Below, piece after piece: positions 46,307 through 55,451 of a DNA stretch of 64,000 bases (positions within the stretch are counted from its first letter, which is position 1; each line of letters begins with the position of its first letter). Location: contig JACDAQ010000043.1 in NCBI GenBank assembly GCA_013695355.1, forward strand, positions 124,001 to 188,000, given 5' to 3'. The position numbers and the translations under genes were made by a program. The notes under the pieces were generated by a model. The model saw only the letters and a program-made list of their open reading frames with translations. It did not search any database and was not told the origin of the DNA. The stretch comes from Candidatus Protochlamydia sp. (GTDB lineage: Bacteria; Chlamydiota; Chlamydiia; Chlamydiales; Parachlamydiaceae).

Positions 46307-48133
46307 ATGAAAATAGTCCGCCATACCCAAAAAGCCTACCGGCTGTTAATAAGCTGCGTTGCGCCTGCATTTGCCTATTTGAAGCAAGGATATCGTTCAA
46401 AGCAAATGAAGGCCCATTGCATAAATTTTGCGAAGCACCTGTTTCAGCATGCTCGGTTGTTCGGTGCGACGTTAGATAAGGAATACAAAGATTTGGGAAG
46501 TCCTAACGGCTTACGAATGCAAAAATTACATACATTGACTCTTGGACTGCATACGCTATTACCCCATCATCCCCATTTTTCCTATTCGATTATCATCCCG
46601 GTACTACGCCAGACCCATCCTGACAGATTTCGCCATGCTTTGATTTCCGCTTTGCAGCAGACAGCCCCGCATTTAGAGGTCATCGCAGTTTACGGAGAAG
46701 AAAAGCTTCCGGAAAGTCTGGCTCAAGTGTTGAATGAATGCCAAGCAACTTTCCCTGGCAGATTGAAAATTTTTAACTCAACTGCCTTAATGATGCACGA
46801 AAGCGTCAATGCAGCAGTCCAACAAGCTGTGGGTCATTTTATTTTACTTGAAGGCCCTGAAGATTGGCTACGGCCTGACTACATTTTTCGTTGTGAGCAG
46901 CTTTTGCGCTTCCTTAAAGATAGAGAGAATGTGTGTATTTACACCGATGAATATGAAGTCAATGAACGAAGCGAACCTATGCCGGGCAGGCAAATACAAA
47001 AACCCCAGCGCCTGGTCTTTCCCTATCTTTTTTATAACGGAATAGGTAAAAGTGTTTTAATTCCGCGCCATTTATGGAATTTGGCTGGAGGTCTGCAGGA
47101 TGTAAGCCAGGAAGAACAAATCTGGGATTTGGCTTTGCGCTTAGATGCGACAGGAACCCTTTTTCGGCATTTGCCTTTTTATCTGTATGCTAAAAGGAGC
47201 GGTTTAGCCAAGCATCAAAAAGACAATGCTTTGGTCTCATTTGTGAGCCAATTAAACCATTATTCCGACATAAAAAAGCTGCCTTGGAAATGGTCTGAGG
47301 GTCTTATTCCGCACACTTACCGGGCCCTTCCTCAATTATCTGCGATTCCCACTGTGCAGGTAATCATACCTTTCAAAGAACAAAAAGAGCTTACCCTTAA
47401 AACGATTCAAAGTGTGCTTAAGCAGAAAGGGGCCCGCATTCAAATAACGGCTGTCGATAATGCAAGCTGCGATTCCTCCATTGGCGAAAATATAAAGGAA
47501 ATGGGAGGGGAGGTCCTTTTAGTTGAGGAACCTTTCAACTTTTCCCGCTTAAATAATCTAGCAGTCGAAAAAACTAAAATGGGGCAACACTGCGATTATC
47601 TACTTTTTCTCAATAATGATGTGGAATTAGAAGAGGGGGCACTGCTTGAAATGTGCCGCTGGATCGAGCAACCGCTAATCGGCCTGGTGGGCTCACGCCT
47701 GATTTATCCAAATGGCCTTTTGCAGCATGGGGGAATTGACCTAAAACGGAATGCCCCAGCCAATCAAATGGTTTGGAACCATTCTGAAAAAATGTACCCC
47801 CATAGTAAGCAAAGTCTGACTCAAGTGGTTCGCCTAGCCGATGCAGTGACTGCTGCCTGCGCCCTGATGAAAAGAAAAATATTTGTTGAAATCGGTGGCT
47901 TTGACGAAATATGGTATCCTGTGGCTTATAGCGATACGAACTTAGCTGTCAAAATAGAAGCAATGGGACTCTATTGTTTGTATACCCCTTATGCGAAAGG
48001 AGTGCACCATGAAAGCGTGTCCCGCTCCTATGAAAATATTGAGGATTTTGAAATGTCTCACTGGCTTCACCAACAGTATGCCTTATATCAATTACCTGCT
48101 CAAAAATCTGTTGCGGAGTTTGCTAAAGAATAA
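46307..48133 (+). CDS. Tandem-domain family 2 glycosyltransferase
   Basis: A 608-residue cytoplasmic or membrane-associated transferase with two GT2-like parts. The first (about residues 85-210) opens YSIIIPVLRQTHPDRFRHAL but lacks a clear DxD. The second (about 348-580) is complete: VQVIIPFKEQKELTLKTIQS, LLFLNNDVELEEGAL (metal-binding DxD-like NNDVE) and IGGFDEIWYPVAYSDTNLAV, a common layout in rhamnosyl/O-antigen type transferases. The likely role is in surface-glycan synthesis. The C-terminal 42 bases overlap the converging GT4 gene. Confidence 0.85.
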   Translation: MKIVRHTQKAYRLLISCVAPAFAYLKQGYRSKQMKAHCINFAKHLFQHARLFGATLDKEYKDLGSPNGLRMQKLHTLTLGLHTLLPHHPHFSYSIIIPVLRQTHPDRFRHALISALQQTAPHLEVIAVYGEEKLPESLAQVLNECQATFPGRLKIFNSTALMMHESVNAAVQQAVGHFILLEGPEDWLRPDYIFRCEQLLRFLKDRENVCIYTDEYEVNERSEPMPGRQIQKPQRLVFPYLFYNGIGKSVLIPRHLWNLAGGLQDVSQEEQIWDLALRLDATGTLFRHLPFYLYAKRSGLAKHQKDNALVSFVSQLNHYSDIKKLPWKWSEGLIPHTYRALPQLSAIPTVQVIIPFKEQKELTLKTIQSVLKQKGARIQITAVDNASCDSSIGENIKEMGGEVLLVEEPFNFSRLNNLAVEKTKMGQHCDYLLFLNNDVELEEGALLEMCRWIEQPLIGLVGSRLIYPNGLLQHGGIDLKRNAPANQMVWNHSEKMYPHSKQSLTQVVRLADAVTAACALMKRKIFVEIGGFDEIWYPVAYSDTNLAVKIEAMGLYCLYTPYAKGVHHESVSRSYENIEDFEMSHWLHQQYALYQLPAQKSVAEFAKE

Positions 48134-49408
48134 CTTGGCGCTTTGTATAAGCCCTTTTTCTTTTACTTGCATAACAAAAAAGGCAGCCAAACTTTTAAGT
48201 GTGCAAAAGGAGATTGAGGAGTTTTGATGAGAAAATTGAGAGATCATTTTTTCAATCGGTTTTACCACAGAATCCCAATAAAACTGCTCGCTGATCTTAA
48301 CTAGATTAGTTTTTATTTGCTTAACTTTATCGGGACAATCGATTATATTTAAGATGGCATGTTCAATGCCCCTTTCATCTTGATAAGGCACTACAATTCC
48401 CAAGTTGTGCTGTTCAATCAGATCGGCAAATGAATCGCCCGCAGTTGCTAAAATGGGAAGCTCGGCCCAAATATAATCAAGCATGCGCGTGCGAAAGGAA
48501 TAGCGCGTTTCCAAATGATCAAAATGCGTTGAAACTCCTATATCGGCGTCTAAAAGATAATTATGCCTTTCGCCATAAGGTATCCACCCCTCGTTAAAAT
48601 AAACAACATTATTGATGACACCTAGTTCCTTTGCTAATTGAATAGCTTTAGTACACATGGCCATTTCAGGAACCGTCGGATCGGGACTTTTAATGCCAAG
48701 AAAAACTAGTTTTATTTCAGGCCGTTCCTGGGAAAGTCTAGCAACTGCACGGATTATAGATAGCGGATCGAACCAGTTCCAAATTCCTCCACCCCACAGA
48801 AGAATTTTATCTTTAGCAGAAAATCCATATTTTTCCCTCAAACCCGGGCCTGATTTTTCTGGCTTGTTTTTTGAAAGACCAAAAGGGACAACATCAATTA
48901 TTTGGCGTAAGCTATTGTCATAATCATATTTCTCAAAAGTAAGCAGTTTTAATCCCAGCAAAAACCCTATCCATAAATCACGCTGTTTTTCGCTAGCACA
49001 AAGAATTCCATCTGCCATCTTAAAGTTAAAAATTAGCTGGTTTATAGAAGATTGAAGGCGCTCCTGCCGAATGGCTTCAGGATCGTGTTTAAATAGCTCA
49101 AAGATCTCTAATGGCAAGGGGTCGTAAGCATCGATAATAATCCTTAAACCATTATTCTTTGCCTTCAAGGCCATAGAAAGGGTCAAATTTTGAGTGATTA
49201 GAACTTGTGAAGAGCGCATTAAACCCTGTAGAGCAGCGTCGCTTTTACTCAAAACTTGAAAACCATCCCCCTGAATATCTGGTTCAATAGGCCCTATAAG
49301 GGCCACCTCGTGGGAAGCACTAAGGGCCTTTGCGAACTCCCAGCAACGGATGGCTGGACCAGCCATCGATTTTCCCACTACATTTGTGGTGTAAATTAAT
49401 ATTTTCAT
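48092..49408 (-). CDS. Family 4 glycosyltransferase
   Basis: A 438-residue GT-B fold enzyme. The N-terminal half starts ILIYTTNVVGKSMAGPAIRC (acceptor side). The donor half has LLWGGGIWNWFDPLSIIRAV, KLVFLGIKSPDPTVPE, LDADIGVSTHFDHLETRYSF and DYIWAELPILATAGDSFADL (family E-x7-E-like region around residues 310-345). A retaining sugar transfer is expected. The last 14 codons overlap the GT2 gene end-to-end; the two genes converge. Sugar donor and acceptor unknown. Confidence 0.85.
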   Translation of the reverse strand: MKILIYTTNVVGKSMAGPAIRCWEFAKALSASHEVALIGPIEPDIQGDGFQVLSKSDAALQGLMRSSQVLITQNLTLSMALKAKNNGLRIIIDAYDPLPLEIFELFKHDPEAIRQERLQSSINQLIFNFKMADGILCASEKQRDLWIGFLLGLKLLTFEKYDYDNSLRQIIDVVPFGLSKNKPEKSGPGLREKYGFSAKDKILLWGGGIWNWFDPLSIIRAVARLSQERPEIKLVFLGIKSPDPTVPEMAMCTKAIQLAKELGVINNVVYFNEGWIPYGERHNYLLDADIGVSTHFDHLETRYSFRTRMLDYIWAELPILATAGDSFADLIEQHNLGIVVPYQDERGIEHAILNIIDCPDKVKQIKTNLVKISEQFYWDSVVKPIEKMISQFSHQNSSISFCTLKSLAAFFVMQVKEKGLIQSAKLFFSKLRNRFLSR

Positions 49409-49508
49409 AAAAAACTTATTTTTGTGTTAGTTGCATCGAAAAATACACTTTTATTTTTAAAAAAGCATCATAAATTTGATTCATCGGTATCAATTTTTAT
49501 GATCAAAC

Positions 49509-49536
49509 TTGACATCTAAAAAATATTTGTTAAACT
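49509..49536 (+). promoter_or_regulatory. Sigma70-like promoter of array gene A
   Basis: TTGACA at 49509-49514, 16-base spacer, TAAACT at 49531-49536, about 63 bases before the ATG. Confidence 0.5.
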
Positions 49537-49599
49537 ATTTTCTTAATTTGTTTTATAAAACAATTTAAATTTTTATATTGATATATTAAAGGAAAACAT

Positions 49600-50964
49600 A
49601 TGCCGATACATACACTAACTGACTTTGAAAAATTTAGTTTAACGAGACCTTATCTAAATGAGCTTTCAAAAATTAATAACTCATCTTATGCTATTTCAGG
49701 GCCGCTGGCTTCAAGGATTATCGGCTTGGCAACCTTATCACTTACTTCTTTAGCTGATGCTTTTGTACATAGTGCAGCATGCATAGGCGTCAGCCTGACA
49801 GGGGTCATTGTTTCTCCCTATAATTTTCTAGCCTTTGCTTTTTATCCTGAATATTCCAAGAGTGAAGACTACGAATTTTCATCTTCTTTAGTGCATTTGA
49901 TGATGAGTGTTGAATGTGTGTTCAATGCGGTCATTCTTCCTTTTATGTGTCTGTTAAATCCGGATAGGGCAAGCAGATGGATGAGTTCACGAACTGCTAA
50001 AGATAATTTGCTCCAAGCGTCAGAAAAAAGAATTGCAGAATTACAACATCTTTATGATCAGACTCAGATAAATTTTATGTCACTTCAAAATGAAAAAAAT
50101 CAATGCCAATCAGATTTGGAAGACAAGGGGATAAAAAATCAGGAATTGAATGATCAGATGCTTGGGCGCGAAACCTTTTTTGCTGATGAACAACAGCGTG
50201 CAAATCAACTTTTAGAAGAAAAGGAAAGTGCAATTCTAGATTTGAATAGACAATTGGCCGAACAGAGCCAACATTTTTTGAGCGAACTTTCGCGTGAAAA
50301 AAACCAGCTTTTAGTCGAAAAGTTTGAAGTCAGCGAGCAATTTCTCACCTTTAAAAATCAAGTTTTAGTAGTGGAGAGTGCCCTTAAAAACGATATTGAA
50401 ATTTTAAAAAATGAAAATCAATATGTACGTGAGCAGGCAGACCAAAAAATTGAAATAGCAAGTGAAGAATTTAAAAGAAAAATCAAAAAAAATAATGAAA
50501 GTTTCGAAATCCAGCTATTTCGTGAAACAAATCATCTAAAAATAGAAAAATCAGAATTAAATGAACAATTTCTTGGATATAAACTTGATAGTTTAAAAAA
50601 ATACCACTTGCTTGAACGAAGGCTTACCATTTTAATGAATGAAAAAAATGACAAGGATCTTGAGATTCAAAAATTAAAAGAAGATTTAGAAAATGAAAAC
50701 AAATTTGCACAATTAGCAGAAGAAAAATTATATGAAGAAAGAGATATTTATAATAATCTTCATAAAAAATTTGATATTTTAGTTGATGAATTGAATGTTT
50801 TGAGGGGTGAATATGAGGATCTTTCTCTAACCAGTGAAGAAAACACCAAGTATTTCGATAATTCAAGTGAAAAATGGAAAAATACAGAAGAAGAACTTAA
50901 TAAAAAAATTGTGGATTTAGAAAATACCATTACCCAAATTAATATACATAGTAAGGCAATTTAG
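49600..50964 (+). CDS. Array gene A: Inc-like module plus coiled coil
   Basis: A 454-residue protein. Residues about 9-127 form the module shared with the next three genes: SRIIGLATLSLTSLADAFVH, then GVIVSPYNFLAFAFYP, SSLVHLMMSVECVFNAVILP and FMCLLNP, which read as two hydrophobic hairpins. Residues 140-454 are a nearly continuous charged coiled coil (for example REKNQLLVEKFEVSEQFL). Charged coiled coils behind hydrophobic lobes are typical of IncA-like and other inclusion membrane proteins; secretion and topology are inference. AAAGGA lies 7 bases before the ATG. Confidence 0.72.
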   Translation: MPIHTLTDFEKFSLTRPYLNELSKINNSSYAISGPLASRIIGLATLSLTSLADAFVHSAACIGVSLTGVIVSPYNFLAFAFYPEYSKSEDYEFSSSLVHLMMSVECVFNAVILPFMCLLNPDRASRWMSSRTAKDNLLQASEKRIAELQHLYDQTQINFMSLQNEKNQCQSDLEDKGIKNQELNDQMLGRETFFADEQQRANQLLEEKESAILDLNRQLAEQSQHFLSELSREKNQLLVEKFEVSEQFLTFKNQVLVVESALKNDIEILKNENQYVREQADQKIEIASEEFKRKIKKNNESFEIQLFRETNHLKIEKSELNEQFLGYKLDSLKKYHLLERRLTILMNEKNDKDLEIQKLKEDLENENKFAQLAEEKLYEERDIYNNLHKKFDILVDELNVLRGEYEDLSLTSEENTKYFDNSSEKWKNTEEELNKKIVDLENTITQINIHSKAI

Positions 50965-51021
50965 TCTGCACACTTTTGCCGCCTTGGAGGTGATTCCATA
51001 ATTCCCCATCCTTGTTGTTTC

Positions 51022-51058
51022 TAAATGCTTTTTGAAGAATATCGCCAAAAAGCATTTA
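51022..51058 (+). terminator. 13-bp hairpin after array gene A
   Basis: TAAATGCTTTTTG at 51022-51034 pairs with 51046-51058, 11-base loop, without a following T-tract. The rest of the 50965-51506 gap is AT-rich with no supported gene; a 25-codon ORF starts inside the hairpin at 51025. Confidence 0.5.
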
Positions 51059-51444
51059 AACTGGGATTAGTGAATTACCTCTTTGGCCTTCGTCCCTATT
51101 AGATGAAGGCTGTGTCAATGATTAGAACTCTACTTAATATCAGGTTGACAGCTTAACTTACACAAGTTTACGAATTGCACGATTTATAAAAATATAATAT
51201 ATATTTAAAATTTCAATTTTGAGATTTCTTCCAACAAAAAAATTAAAATATTTAGTTATGATCTAAGTGTTATGGATATATTATATCTTCTAATGCAAAG
51301 AGTGACAATAATACGTTGAGAAGCCATTTTACGACAGCAACATTTCACTTTTAAAAATTTCAGCCGGCTTTTTTTATGCCTAGGTGTTCTCCTTGATCAC
51401 TCTGCTTTTAATTAGACCCGGATTAATATGTTTCTTTATTTTTA

Positions 51445-51473
51445 TTGACTTTATTAAATTTACTATTTAAATT
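51445..51473 (+). promoter_or_regulatory. Sigma70-like promoter of array gene B
   Basis: TTGACT at 51445-51450, 17-base spacer, TAAATT at 51468-51473, about 33 bases before the ATG. Confidence 0.5.
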
Positions 51474-51506
51474 TATCCTTATTTTATCCATTTAAAAGGA
51501 GAATCT

Positions 51507-53396
51507 ATGCCTACAAACTTACAATATACTTGCAATGAGCAGTTAAATTTTACTTCGACTCTTACTCATAAATTAGAGGAATGGAATCAATCTTCTTATG
51601 CCATTTTAGGGCCAATTAGTTCACGTGTTGTGGGTGTGGTCGCCATCCCACTCTTTTCGTTAGCTGAAGCTTTTGCCCATGTTAGCTGCGCTGTCATTAA
51701 GTCAGGCACAGGTCTATTTGCATCTCCCTGGAATTCTTTAGTGGAGCCTTTTTATCCTAAAAGTATTTATCCTAATCGTACTTTCAATAGTAAATGGGAA
51801 TTATCTTCAGCATTAGTCCACCTTATGCTGGCCGTTGAAAGCGTTTTCAATGCTGCCTTACTTCCCTTTGTCTGCCTGTTGAACCCTACCCGTGCAGACG
51901 CATGGATGAATTCACATCACAGAACAATCTCTCAAACTTCTCTCAATGAAGACCTCCGTTCAGCCCGTGAAGCCTGCACCCATAAAGATGAACAAATTCA
52001 ATCAAAAATGAACCAGATTGTAGACCTTGAAGCCAGGCTGCAGCAAATAATTCCTTACAATGAAACAAATTACAACGCCTTGAACCAAATTCTCCAAACA
52101 AAGCGAGAAGAACTTAGTGCACTGCAAACAAAATATACGGAATTAGAAGGAACAAAAGCATCAATTGAAAATTTAAAAAACCAATTAGAAATTGACGCTG
52201 AGAATTATAAGTTAAGGATAACTAATTTTGAATCGCAAATTACTGGACTTGAAACAAAAAAAATAGAAGAATTAAATGCATTAAATGCAGAAAAGCTGAA
52301 AGCTGAACAGGATGCTGAAAGAAATTATCAAATCATGTTAGAGCAAGAAAAAGTTCATGCTGATGCTGAACTTCATGCTAAGGAAGAAACATACAAATCC
52401 AATTTGGCGCAGGTGTTGAAGAATGCCAAAACAGCCGAAGATAACTTAGAGCTTTTCTATCAAGATGAGTTAAAAAAAGCCATATCAGAAAAAGAAATTT
52501 CAATTCAATCTATCGAGGAAAAATACTCTAACTTAATTGATCAATTGAAAAAAGAAAAAGAGGCTGCCCTAGATGATCTCCGAAAAAACAACTCTACTTC
52601 TCAGGATTTAGCTGACGCAGAGACAGCTCACCAAAATGAAATTAAAGATTTAATAAATAAAAAAGATTCTGAGCTTTCCAATTTAAGTAATAAATTAATT
52701 GAAAAAGAAAAAGAACTCAAGGAACTTCACAGCCAAAATCTCTTATTGCAGAATAATAATAATGAAGAGAAAATTATTCAGCTAAAACATGAGCATTCCA
52801 AAGAAATTAATGACCTTATTCAAAAAAATTATAATAAGGAAATCAAACTTGGTGAAGAAAATGCCGACATAGCTCAAAGACGAGAAAATGACTATCAAAA
52901 TGAATTAAAAGAAGTAAATTTGAAGAACAAGTCAGAAATAGAAAATTTAACGAAAAATTTTGAAAAAGAAAAAAAAGAATTGAATAAAGCTAAGGTATTA
53001 GCTGAAAATGAATTAAAAGAAGCTGAAGAAAAAGTAGCTAACCTAAGTCAATCTGTTAATCATTATAATGATCTAATAAACACTCATTGTCTTGAAAAAA
53101 ATAAATTAGAAAAAAAACTAAATGAATCTATTCGGGAAAAAGAAGCCTTAGCTAAAGCTAAAGAGCAAATCGACATCAACGAAATTATCAAAGCAACTGA
53201 GTTAAGAGCTTCACATAGCCAAATCGTGGAAGATTATTCAGGGATTGTATTAAAATATAAGATTTTGCCAAAAATAAAGGGCCTAATAAATATAGCTGAT
53301 TATTTAATTGATGAGTTGTATATTCATCCCAATAAAAAATTTAATTTTAAAATGAATGGAAATGGTTGGGATGGAGTAGAAGAATTAGATAATTAA
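51507..53396 (+). CDS. Array gene B: Inc-like module plus long coiled coil, stop-interrupted
   Basis: A 629-residue protein with the shared module at about residues 8-135 (SRVVGVVAIPLFSLAEAFAH; SPWNSLVEPFYP; SSALVHLMLAVESVFNAALL; PFVCLLNP). Residues 145-590 are a charged coiled coil rich in Lys, Glu and Asn. The frame ends in TAA at 53394-53396, but the same frame stays open for another 77 codons (53397-53627), so the gene looks cut by a recent nonsense mutation near its end. The truncated product retains module and coil and may work. AAAGGAG precedes the ATG; a strong terminator follows the second stop, not the first. Confidence 0.72.
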   Translation: MPTNLQYTCNEQLNFTSTLTHKLEEWNQSSYAILGPISSRVVGVVAIPLFSLAEAFAHVSCAVIKSGTGLFASPWNSLVEPFYPKSIYPNRTFNSKWELSSALVHLMLAVESVFNAALLPFVCLLNPTRADAWMNSHHRTISQTSLNEDLRSAREACTHKDEQIQSKMNQIVDLEARLQQIIPYNETNYNALNQILQTKREELSALQTKYTELEGTKASIENLKNQLEIDAENYKLRITNFESQITGLETKKIEELNALNAEKLKAEQDAERNYQIMLEQEKVHADAELHAKEETYKSNLAQVLKNAKTAEDNLELFYQDELKKAISEKEISIQSIEEKYSNLIDQLKKEKEAALDDLRKNNSTSQDLADAETAHQNEIKDLINKKDSELSNLSNKLIEKEKELKELHSQNLLLQNNNNEEKIIQLKHEHSKEINDLIQKNYNKEIKLGEENADIAQRRENDYQNELKEVNLKNKSEIENLTKNFEKEKKELNKAKVLAENELKEAEEKVANLSQSVNHYNDLINTHCLEKNKLEKKLNESIREKEALAKAKEQIDINEIIKATELRASHSQIVEDYSGIVLKYKILPKIKGLINIADYLIDELYIHPNKKFNFKMNGNGWDGVEELDN

Positions 53397-53627
53397 AATT
53401 CCGATACTAATACAGTGGTTTTAGAAGAAAGTGGTATTGGTATTGGCGCAAGTGGAATATTTAATTTGAATGATTCGAATGTAACTATTGAAGAAGTTAG
53501 GGGGTTACGGCAATACTATGTCATGTATGCAGAAGCGATTGAAAAAGCTATAATTGCAAAAGGTGAGAAGCCTCGAGGCCTGACAGACAATCTTATTTTG
53601 GTAAAACTGGGTATTTCTAATACATAG
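53397..53627 (+). pseudogene. Separated C-terminal part of array gene B
   Basis: Directly follows the TAA of gene B in the same frame: NSDTNTVVLEESGIGIGASG, then IEEVRGLRQYYVMYAEAIEK and GLTDNLILVKLGISNT. No ribosome site fits a separate start (the first candidate is a GTG at 53415). Suppressing the stop would give one 706-residue protein. Confidence 0.65.
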
Positions 53628-53649
53628 GTACCAATATTTTAAGAAATCT

Positions 53650-53680
53650 AACGCATTCTTTCTTGATGAAAGAATGCGTT
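53650..53680 (+). terminator. Rho-independent terminator of gene B
   Basis: A 13-bp perfect stem (AACGCATTCTTTC, loop TTGAT, complement) followed by TTTAATAT. Confidence 0.85.
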
Positions 53681-53862
53681 TTAATATCTTGAAAAAAAAA
53701 TGGGCAAAGAAAAAACACTTAAAAAAAAATTTTTTGGCTGATTCAAATTAGCTTTTAAACTAGGACTCTCAAATACCATTCTTTGTATTAAAGAAATTTT
53801 AAATAATAAAACTTAAAATACATTTCTTTAAGCCTATCCTCACTACGACACAATCAAGATCT

Positions 53863-53892
53863 TTGACCGAATAAAATAGAATAGATTAAAAT
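53863..53892 (+). promoter_or_regulatory. Sigma70-like promoter of array gene C
   Basis: TTGACC at 53863-53868, 18-base spacer, TAAAAT at 53887-53892, about 27 bases before the ATG. Confidence 0.42.
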
Positions 53893-53919
53893 CATAATAA
53901 TTGAAAATAGAGGGCATAC

Positions 53920-55392
53920 ATGCCATTAGAAAATATCAATAATATTTACTCTGAGAATTTTAGCCTGACGGCTCAGCTCACACGTAAACTTGAAGACCTT
54001 AATCATTCAGCTCCTCTATCATCCAGGGTGCTTGGCGTCGTAGCCATTCCATTCGCTTCGCTGGCTGATGCGCTGACGCATGGAAGTTTAGCTTCATTAA
54101 AAGCTACCACAGGAGTCTTCGTTTCTCCTTACAACTGTTTGGCCTTTCTCTTTTTTCCCTCCTATACCATTAAGAAAAATCTGAGATTATCCGATTCCCT
54201 CGTCCATTTAATGCGTGCTATAGAGTGCATTTTCACCGGAGCGCTCCTTCCTTTTCTCCATTTATTCGATCCCTTAAGGTCAAATAAGCGCTTAAATCCA
54301 GCCCTCAATGCCTCGATAATAGAAGAAAGAAATATTTATTTAGAACAAGAGCTCGGACGCCTTCAACTGGAAATAGCACGCAAAGATACAAGAATACAGG
54401 AAATCTTGGAGAGAAGTGAACAAGGGCAGCCTCATCATATTCTACTTTTAAATAAAAATAGTAATTATGCTTTAATTGCTCAAAATAATGAATCTGCAAA
54501 AGGCTTTGAAATCATATCAATGCAGCCACCTGAAGAGGCAAACGGGCATCGATTTGCAAGCCATGAATTTACTATGGGTAATAAATCTGCTGGTTTTGCG
54601 TTAACTCAAGGCAGAAGGCCTACAATGGAAGATGCTGAAATAGCCTACCATGGAAATTTGGCTATCGGTGGGCAAGCATGCCCTTTTGACCTGTTTGGAA
54701 TTTTTGACGGGCATGGAGGAGCAAATGTATCTGCCTTCGTGAAGGAGCATATTATTCAAGTTTTTCAAATGCAAATTTTAATGCAAAATATGACTAGTTT
54801 AAATGATGAAAAGAAAATATATAAAGCACTCAAAGAAACTTTTTTGCAGCTTGACCAGATGAATACATTTTTATGTGAAGGGACAACTGCGACGGTAGCC
54901 GTTTTATTAGGAAATAAAATTTGGGTGGCCAATGTGGGAGATTCGAGAACAATCTTGGTCAAAAGAGATGGCACTGTCATCCAAGCCTCAGAAGATGCCT
55001 CTCCCGATAATATTAGATTTAATAGAAAAATCACGAAGCTGGGAGGCCATGTCATTGGAGATCGAGTCATTTCAGGCAACTCCGCTAGTTTGGGAGTCGC
55101 GAGAGCGATTGGAGATCATGGCTTTCAGGCCTTGCAAAATGGTAAAACAAATAAAATCATTGTACCGAATCCCAAATTGACCTGCTATGACTTTGAAGAT
55201 TTTAGCGGAGGACATTTAGCACTGGCATGCGATGGCCTTTATGATGTTGCAGCCACAAGTGAGATTGGTAGGGCTTTGCATCAGATGGAACATTCAAATC
55301 TGACCCCTGCACAAAAAGCGCGTTGTCTTGTGCATAGCGCTTATGAAAAAGGCTCTACTGATAATATTAGCGTGATGGTAGTCAAGCTTTAA
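53920..55392 (+). CDS. Array gene C: Inc-like module fused to a PP2C phosphatase
   Basis: A 490-residue fusion. Residues about 14-127 are the shared module (SSRVLGVVAIPFASLADALT; GVFVSPYNCLAFLFFP; DSLVHLMRAIECIFTGALLP). A short coil (about 135-165) links to a complete eukaryotic-type PPM/PP2C Ser/Thr phosphatase at about 220-490. Metal ligands and motifs are all present: GRRPTMED (Arg232, Asp238), FGIFDGHGG (Asp263), GTTATVAVLL, VANVGDSR, ARAIGD, LACDGLYD (Asp438) and GSTDNISVMVV (Asp481). It would dephosphorylate host or bacterial proteins; location is inferred from the module. AGAGGG precedes the ATG. Confidence 0.9.
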   Translation: MPLENINNIYSENFSLTAQLTRKLEDLNHSAPLSSRVLGVVAIPFASLADALTHGSLASLKATTGVFVSPYNCLAFLFFPSYTIKKNLRLSDSLVHLMRAIECIFTGALLPFLHLFDPLRSNKRLNPALNASIIEERNIYLEQELGRLQLEIARKDTRIQEILERSEQGQPHHILLLNKNSNYALIAQNNESAKGFEIISMQPPEEANGHRFASHEFTMGNKSAGFALTQGRRPTMEDAEIAYHGNLAIGGQACPFDLFGIFDGHGGANVSAFVKEHIIQVFQMQILMQNMTSLNDEKKIYKALKETFLQLDQMNTFLCEGTTATVAVLLGNKIWVANVGDSRTILVKRDGTVIQASEDASPDNIRFNRKITKLGGHVIGDRVISGNSASLGVARAIGDHGFQALQNGKTNKIIVPNPKLTCYDFEDFSGGHLALACDGLYDVAATSEIGRALHQMEHSNLTPAQKARCLVHSAYEKGSTDNISVMVVKL

Positions 55393-55451
55393 AAAGTGTT
55401 GGAAAAGTTCTAAATATAAGTTAATATAATAGTTATTTTAAGGTTAATAAA

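Noticed and set aside
51025-51102. A 25-codon ORF (MLFEEYRQKAFKLGLVNYLF...) after array gene A
   Set aside because: It begins inside a perfect hairpin and has no ribosome site.
53415-53627. A separate 70-residue gene after array gene B
   Set aside because: Same frame as gene B, no ribosome site and a GTG start only; better read as the tail cut off by the TAA at 53394.
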